In this document: positions 60,419 through 64,000 of the stretch, piece by piece
Layout of the letters: every line of letters starts with the position of its first letter
How positions within the stretch are numbered: the first letter of the stretch is position 1
Source of the DNA: Mesonia sp. HuA40
GTDB lineage: Bacteria > Bacteroidota > Bacteroidia > Flavobacteriales > Flavobacteriaceae
Direction: 5' to 3'
Assembly (NCBI RefSeq): GCF_008017835.1
Contig: NZ_VRLT01000059.1
Location: forward strand, 186,001-250,000
Length of the DNA: 64,000 nt
The notes under the pieces: generated by a model
Databases searched by the model: none
Told to the model about the DNA's origin: nothing
What the model saw: only the letters and a program-made list of their open reading frames with translations
Position numbers and translations under genes: made by a program

Positions 60419-62502
60419 TAATCTAAAATTGTTTTTAAAAATTGTTTATTTCTAAATTCTACTTGTTGGCTTAGAGCATTTATCTGTTTTTTTAACGCTC
60501 CATTTTTTGCTAATTCTTTAATCATATTACGTGCAAAGCTATAAAAACGGTAATTATAATGCTGAGTAGCTTTTATTAAATTGAGTAAGCTTTCATCTGA
60601 CCATAAATTAATTTGCCTTATTATAGAAAAGGCACTTCTTCTAATACTAATATCATAAATAGCATTGGTATACTGATTCAATTCTTGAAAAATTACCGTT
60701 TTATTTTCCGGTTTATAAGCGGGAGTTGCCAAATGCAACCCAAGCCAAAGGTGGCGTAAACTTTTATTGTAAAAACCTTGCTTATCTTTTAATAGCTCTA
60801 GGTAATTTGCTCGGTTGCTCTGAAAATTGATCCATAAATTTAAAAGAGCCGCTTCTTGTGTAGTATATGATTTCTCGTGTAATAATTGCTCATATTCTTT
60901 TTTCAAAGTGGACGGAATTTTATCAATATGCAGTGCTACACTCTGTTTTACCAGTAAAGATTCGCTTTTAAGCGCCATTTTAAGTAAAGCAACCACTACG
61001 GGTGAATGGATATTTTCTAAACTCAATTGAATTACTGCCTCTTGACCCAAATAATCGTTTACAGGAGCGCTTAATGCATCCTTTAAATCTTCAACTTTCT
61101 GCTCAAGTGGTAGTTCTCTTAATGCATTTAACGCTAAATATTTTTGCATAAATTCAATGGTGCTTAAAAGTCTCATTGCCTCATAAGAAGGAAATGTATT
61201 TGCTAATAGCCACTTTTTCTCAAACCCACTTAAATCCTTGCCTGAGATTTCTTCGGCTACTTTTATAAAATCTTCGGTTCTTACATTCTGGTAAGCATAT
61301 TTTTCTAAAAAACTTTTCACTATCTTTTTAAAAACTGACTCGCCTAATTTATTTTCTAAAAAAAATAGCGCCCACGCTCCCTTTTGGTAATAGGTGAGTG
61401 AGCTCGCTTTTGTATTTAGAAGCGCTTCTCCTCTACCCGATTCACTCGCTTCAGATAATCGTTCGGCGGTTTGGTACATAGAATAAAAGAAATAATTGTC
61501 CCCAAATATTTCTCGCTCTGCTTTCAACGCATAATAGGTAGCAAACCCCTCATGAAGCCAATGATGGGTTGAGCTGGTTTCGGTAATTAAATTGCCAAAC
61601 CATTGATGAGCCAATTCATGAGCATTTACATTGACATAATTTTGATCGATAAAACCTATTGAGTCGGTTAAAAATTGTTCTGAAAAAACGGTGGCTCCTG
61701 TATTTTCCATTCCGGCATATAAAAAGTCTTTAACAGGTACTTGTTTGTAATTTTGCCAAGGATAAGCTACCCCAATACTTGACTCTAAAAAATCGAATAT
61801 TTCTTTGGTATATCGGTATGTAGGCTCAACCAACTTATGATACCTGGGGGCAAAATACAAGTATATAGGTACACCCGATTTACTCTGAATTTTTTCAAAA
61901 TCAAATCTCCCTAAAGCAACCATTACAAGGTAACTGCTCATCGGTTTTTGCATATCATACGTCCAGCGCGACACCTTTTCAAAAACACTCTTGCTTATCA
62001 ATTTTCCGTTACTAATTAAAGTATACTCTCGAGGTGCCTCAAAACTTAGATCAAACTCTATTTTATCGTTCATGTCATCTAAACTAGGTAACCAATGAGA
62101 GGTATATTTGCCTTGTCCTTGCGAAAAAACTTGAGCTTTTTCTGGGATATCCCAGTTATTAAAATATAAAGTTTGTTGGGGTTTTGCCAGATATTTAAAT
62201 TGAATAGAATATAAACTATCTGCTTTAAAATCATTATAAAACCATATTTTTTCAGATGTAGTTTTTACTGATATTTTCGAGGTTTTCAAAACTACTTCTT
62301 CCATATTTTTAGCATCTAAAAAGATAGAATCGCATGCTTGATTTAGCATAAATTGAAGTTCTACCTCACCTACAACCTGCTTTTTAACGGGTTTAATTTT
62401 TAAAAAAGCATTTATATTTTTAATATCTAAATGCGGCTGATTTTGGGCATAAATCAATTCCGTAAAGAAAAGAGGAAGAAGCAACAAATAAATCTTTTTC
62501 AT
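60418..62502 (-). CDS. M1 family zinc metallopeptidase (aminopeptidase)
   Basis: A 694-residue exported aminopeptidase. A signal peptide ending LIYAQ is followed by the beta-sandwich N-terminal domain. The exopeptidase motif is GMENTGATVFSE (GxMEN form), and the zinc site is NAHELAHQWFGNLITE with the third ligand in HWLHEGFATYYALKAE. The C-terminal third is a helical-repeat domain. It is expected to trim peptides in the periplasm. Upstream gene of the patatin in a two-gene operon, divergent from recG. Confidence 0.93.
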   Translation of the reverse strand: MKKIYLLLLPLFFTELIYAQNQPHLDIKNINAFLKIKPVKKQVVGEVELQFMLNQACDSIFLDAKNMEEVVLKTSKISVKTTSEKIWFYNDFKADSLYSIQFKYLAKPQQTLYFNNWDIPEKAQVFSQGQGKYTSHWLPSLDDMNDKIEFDLSFEAPREYTLISNGKLISKSVFEKVSRWTYDMQKPMSSYLVMVALGRFDFEKIQSKSGVPIYLYFAPRYHKLVEPTYRYTKEIFDFLESSIGVAYPWQNYKQVPVKDFLYAGMENTGATVFSEQFLTDSIGFIDQNYVNVNAHELAHQWFGNLITETSSTHHWLHEGFATYYALKAEREIFGDNYFFYSMYQTAERLSEASESGRGEALLNTKASSLTYYQKGAWALFFLENKLGESVFKKIVKSFLEKYAYQNVRTEDFIKVAEEISGKDLSGFEKKWLLANTFPSYEAMRLLSTIEFMQKYLALNALRELPLEQKVEDLKDALSAPVNDYLGQEAVIQLSLENIHSPVVVALLKMALKSESLLVKQSVALHIDKIPSTLKKEYEQLLHEKSYTTQEAALLNLWINFQSNRANYLELLKDKQGFYNKSLRHLWLGLHLATPAYKPENKTVIFQELNQYTNAIYDISIRRSAFSIIRQINLWSDESLLNLIKATQHYNYRFYSFARNMIKELAKNGALKKQINALSQQVEFRNKQFLKTILD

Positions 62503-62527
62503 AAAAGCGTTTTGGTGTTGAAAAATA

Positions 62528-62535
62528 CAAAATTA
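62528..62535 (-). promoter_or_regulatory. Candidate -7 box TAATTTTG upstream of the M1 peptidase
   Basis: Reads TAATTTTG on the minus strand (TAnnTTTG), 25 bases upstream of the ATG at 62502. No -33 TTG was found. Confidence 0.35.
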
Positions 62536-62571
62536 ATTGGTTTAAATTAACCTATTTTAAGGGCATTGTAG

Positions 62572-62602
62572 TTGCGAAAACTTTTTACAAAAACTATCTT
62601 AG
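62572..62602 (+). promoter_or_regulatory. Candidate recG promoter
   Basis: TTG at 62572-62574, a 20-base spacer, and TATCTTAG at 62595-62602, one mismatch from TAnnTTTG. The box ends four bases before the recG ATG, so the transcript would be leaderless. Confidence 0.3.
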
Positions 62603-62606
62603 CCTT

Positions 62607-64000
62607 ATGAATTCATCTTATTTATTAACTCCAATAGATTACCTCAAAGGAATTGGTCCAAATCGGGCTAAACTATTAAAGGAAGAACTGGGTATTTATA
62701 CGTATTCAGATTTATTGAATTTCTTTCCTAACCGGTATATTGACAGAATTAAATATTACAAAATAAACGAGCTACAAAGAAATGATGCAGAAGTGCAAAT
62801 TGTAGGTAAAATAACGCATTTAAAGACTATTGACCATGGTAAAACCAAACGCTTGGTTGCTAGTTTTACAGACAATACCGGTAGCCTAGAATTGGTTTGG
62901 TTTAAGGGCATTAAATGGATAAGAGAATCGCTAAAATTAAACACAGCATATGTTATATTTGGTAAAATTAATTGGTTCAACGGGCAATTTTCTATACCCC
63001 ATCCAGACCTTAAAAGCCTTGAAGAACAGAAAAAAAGTCTAAGTGGCTTGATGCAGCCCATTTACCCTAGTACAGAAAAATTAAGTAAGCGTGGCGTGAG
63101 TAATAAGGTTATTTCTAAAGCCATAGAGAATCTAATTAAGTTATCTTACAAGCAATTTTCTGAAACTTTACCCGATTACCTTCTAAAAGAGCTAAATATG
63201 ATGCCTAAGGCAAAGGCCCTTTTATATATACACTTTCCAAAAAACGCTGAGTTATTAGCTCAAGCAAAATATAGACTAAAATTTGAAGAGTTATTTTATG
63301 TACAACTGCAACTCATACTAAAGAATAAAATAAGAAAACAAAAGATTAAAGGCTATGACTTCACAAAAGTAGGTAGCCTATTTACAGAGTTTTATGAGCA
63401 ACATTTACCCTTTACACTAACTAACGCTCAAAAACGAGTAGTAAAAGAGATTAGAAACGATATGGGCACTGGTGCTCAAATGAATAGACTTTTACAAGGT
63501 GATGTTGGTTCTGGAAAAACAATGGTAGCTTTTTTATCTTCTTTATTGGCTTTAGATAATGATTTTCAAGCTTGTATAATGGCGCCAACAGAAATTCTAG
63601 CCACTCAGCATTATCAGGGGTTACTAGAACTTTGCGCACCTATGAATATAGAAATAGAGTTGTTAACTGGATCAACTAAGAAAAAAGACCGCAAAAAAAT
63701 TCATGAAAGTCTGGAGTCTGGAGAGCTTAAAATACTTATTGGTACTCATGCACTTTTGGAGGATAAGGTGATTTTTAAAAATTTGGGCTTAGCTATTATT
63801 GATGAACAGCACCGATTTGGAGTTGCTCAACGTGCAAAATTATGGACCAAAAATCAATTACCACCTCACATTTTGGTCATGACCGCTACGCCAATACCAA
63901 GAACCCTTGCTATGAGTCTTTATGGCGATTTAGATATCTCTATAATTGATGAACTTCCACCCGGTAGAAAGCCTATCACAACAGTTCATCGTTATGATAA
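62607..64000 (+). CDS. recG: ATP-dependent DNA helicase RecG, 3' partial
   Basis: RecG remodels stalled replication forks and Holliday junctions. The frame is open from the ATG at 62607 to the window end, giving about 464 of the roughly 700 residues. The N-terminal wedge domain is present (LKGIGPNRAKLLKEELGI, FPNRYIDR), followed by helicase motif I LLQGDVGSGKTMVAF, motif Ia MAPTEILATQHY, motif II IIDEQHRFGVAQR (DEQH) and motif III MTATPIPRTLAMSLYGDLD. The rest of the C-terminal helicase domain lies beyond the window. Confidence 0.96.
   Translation, partial: MNSSYLLTPIDYLKGIGPNRAKLLKEELGIYTYSDLLNFFPNRYIDRIKYYKINELQRNDAEVQIVGKITHLKTIDHGKTKRLVASFTDNTGSLELVWFKGIKWIRESLKLNTAYVIFGKINWFNGQFSIPHPDLKSLEEQKKSLSGLMQPIYPSTEKLSKRGVSNKVISKAIENLIKLSYKQFSETLPDYLLKELNMMPKAKALLYIHFPKNAELLAQAKYRLKFEELFYVQLQLILKNKIRKQKIKGYDFTKVGSLFTEFYEQHLPFTLTNAQKRVVKEIRNDMGTGAQMNRLLQGDVGSGKTMVAFLSSLLALDNDFQACIMAPTEILATQHYQGLLELCAPMNIEIELLTGSTKKKDRKKIHESLESGELKILIGTHALLEDKVIFKNLGLAIIDEQHRFGVAQRAKLWTKNQLPPHILVMTATPIPRTLAMSLYGDLDISIIDELPPGRKPITTVHRYD

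Noticed and set aside
1-64000. Prophage, insertion sequences, integrative elements or defence systems
   Set aside because: No transposase, integrase, phage structural gene, restriction enzyme or similar protein was found; the window reads as vertically inherited core chromosome.

Overview
This window is a stretch of core chromosome from a member of the Bacteroidota, most likely a flavobacterium (Flavobacteriaceae or a close relative). The DNA is AT-rich, start codons lack clear Shine-Dalgarno sequences, and several genes are preceded by the Bacteroidota -7 box TAnnTTTG. Family content agrees: a lipoprotein TamA variant (TamL) with TamB, the alternative GlmU family, DUF4159, DUF2891, DUF4268 and DUF7935-type proteins, and many lipoproteins. 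No prophage, insertion sequence or CRISPR array was seen.

Layout. 1-4950: a tight plus-strand operon of RNA-modification genes (tsaD, partial; rsmE; a SpoU methyltransferase; a THUMP-like methyltransferase) with a DUF4159 protein and an AI-2E-type permease. 4951-5566: a repeat-bearing gap with a palindromic element and five 22-bp tandem units. 5567-11328: a VOC protein, a membrane protein gene broken by an in-frame stop, the GlmU-like enzyme, then panB, sdpI-like, rluA-like and an aldehyde dehydrogenase. 11953-23293 (minus): DUF2891 lipoprotein, YifB/ComM ATPase, and a tamB-tamL-PAP2 phosphatase operon. 23500-29886: a large metallophosphatase-like/beta-barrel protein whose metal site is almost erased, then aconitase. 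29932-36139: a ChaN-type protein, an FMN reductase, a P-type cation ATPase and a CPA2/Kef antiporter.

36214-37402 holds the most interesting locus: asparagine synthetase A (asnA) preceded by a 16-codon leader ORF with seven consecutive Asn codons, a candidate antiterminator that overlaps the leader stop codon, and a strong intrinsic terminator. This is the full architecture of ribosome-mediated transcription attenuation responding to charged tRNA-Asn.

37490-48935: tRNA-Ser(TGA), an M28 peptidase, a SRPBCC-SDR-photolyase operon, two methyltransferases read divergently from a palindromic pair of -7 boxes, a ZIP transporter, thioredoxin reductase, tryptophan 2,3-dioxygenase and acetyl-CoA synthetase. 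48984-54655 (minus): a Sua5/YrdC protein and a TetR-ABC-HlyD-TolC export operon in which the ABC protein has lost every nucleotide-binding motif; a 22-bp palindrome upstream is a likely TetR operator. 54885-64000: UvrD/PcrA helicase, an FMN-dependent glutamate-synthase-like protein with a DUF7935-like partner, a patatin, an M1 aminopeptidase and the 5' part of recG, which runs off the window.

Gene calls rest on motifs read by eye in the translations. Nothing was searched against a database, and RNA pairings were found by complementarity, not by energy calculation.
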